DNA from: Desulfobacteraceae bacterium
Lineage (GTDB): Bacteria > Desulfobacterota > Desulfobacteria > Desulfobacterales > UBA11574
Assembly (NCBI GenBank): GCA_002868985.1
Contig: PKTV01000576.1
Coordinates: 1-6,751, forward strand
DNA length: 6,751 nucleotides
Direction of reading: 5' to 3'
Shown here: positions 6,632 through 6,751 of the stretch, piece after piece
Numbering within the stretch: the first letter of the stretch is position 1
Layout: the number at the start of each line of letters is the position of its first letter
Program-made: the position numbers and the translations under genes
Notes under the pieces: generated by a model
Seen by the model: only the letters and a program-made list of their open reading frames with translations
Databases searched by the model: none
What the model was told of the DNA's origin: nothing

Positions 6632-6751
6632 GTGACTATCCAACGCCGCATAATTACATTCCTAAAAGAACACCATCGGGATATGTTCGCCCTTCTCGAA
6701 AAGATGGTTCTGATTCAAAGTGGAACGTACAATAAACACGGCGTGGACCGG
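6632..6751 (+). CDS. M20-family metallopeptidase/amidohydrolase, N-terminal fragment
   Basis: An open frame begins with GTG at 6632, two bases after the stop of the KamA homologue, and runs off the window end with 40 codons visible. The frame is closed upstream by a TGA at 6623. The segment MFALLEKMVLIQSGTYNKHG (codons 18-37) followed by VDR is typical of the N-terminal helix of M20/M25/M40 enzymes of the carboxypeptidase G2 type, which have 'L..LV.I.SGS...G' in this place before the metal-binding residues. No strong Shine-Dalgarno is seen; the near-contiguous spacing suggests translational coupling. Zinc ligands lie beyond the window, so activity cannot be judged. In this setting it may hydrolyse or recycle the amide or dipeptide product made by the ligases. 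The alternative start is the ATG at codon 18, but that would remove part of the conserved helix. Confidence 0.7.
   Translation, partial: MTIQRRIITFLKEHHRDMFALLEKMVLIQSGTYNKHGVDR

Noticed and set aside
1..6751. CRISPR arrays, tRNA or rRNA genes, transposases or prophage genes
   Set aside because: No spaced direct repeats, RNA gene consensus sequences, or mobile-element proteins were seen; the only repeat-like item is the 695-818 palindrome.

Overview
The window looks like chromosomal DNA from an anaerobic or metabolically versatile Gram-negative bacterium. A sulfate-reducing-type deltaproteobacterium (Desulfobacterota) is my best guess, from the moderate base composition with AT-rich gaps, the codon use, and the mix of radical-SAM, ATP-grasp and glutamine-synthetase-like genes. 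This assignment is an impression, because no rRNA or marker gene is present.

Layout. Positions 49-585 on the minus strand hold a DUF523/TudS-like iron-sulfur protein. Positions 586-876 are a divergent intergenic region. It carries two overlapping, oppositely oriented sigma70-like promoters and a roughly 124-bp imperfect palindrome, which lies in the predicted leader of the rightward genes. From 877 to the right edge every gene reads rightward: an ATP-grasp ligase (877-2280); a long KamA-family radical SAM/PLP aminomutase homologue whose start overlaps it by 8 nt (2273-3862); a short coding-looking stretch that seems to need a frameshift (3862-4135); a glutamine-synthetase-like ligase with its own good candidate promoter (4176-5486); a second, short KamA-family protein (5556-6629); and the first 40 codons of an M20-type metallopeptidase, cut by the window edge (6632-6751).

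How the genes may work together. The five recognisable rightward proteins are two ATP-dependent carboxylate-amine ligases of different folds, two radical SAM 2,3-aminomutase homologues and one amidohydrolase/peptidase. The simplest reading is a small-molecule pathway in which an alpha-amino acid is isomerised to a beta-amino acid, amidated or condensed by the ligases, and hydrolysed or recycled by the M20 enzyme. A compatible solute or modified dipeptide would fit. The logic resembles known osmolyte systems (N-epsilon-acetyl-beta-lysine from KamA plus an acetyltransferase; beta-glutamine from glutamine synthetase acting on beta-glutamate; the NAGGN locus with its ATP-grasp ligase and peptidase), but the gene set matches none of them. 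Substrate-pocket residues in both KamA homologues and in the GS homologue differ from the canonical enzymes, so the real substrates are probably not simply lysine or glutamate. The pathway and product are inference; the family assignments are well supported by visible motifs.
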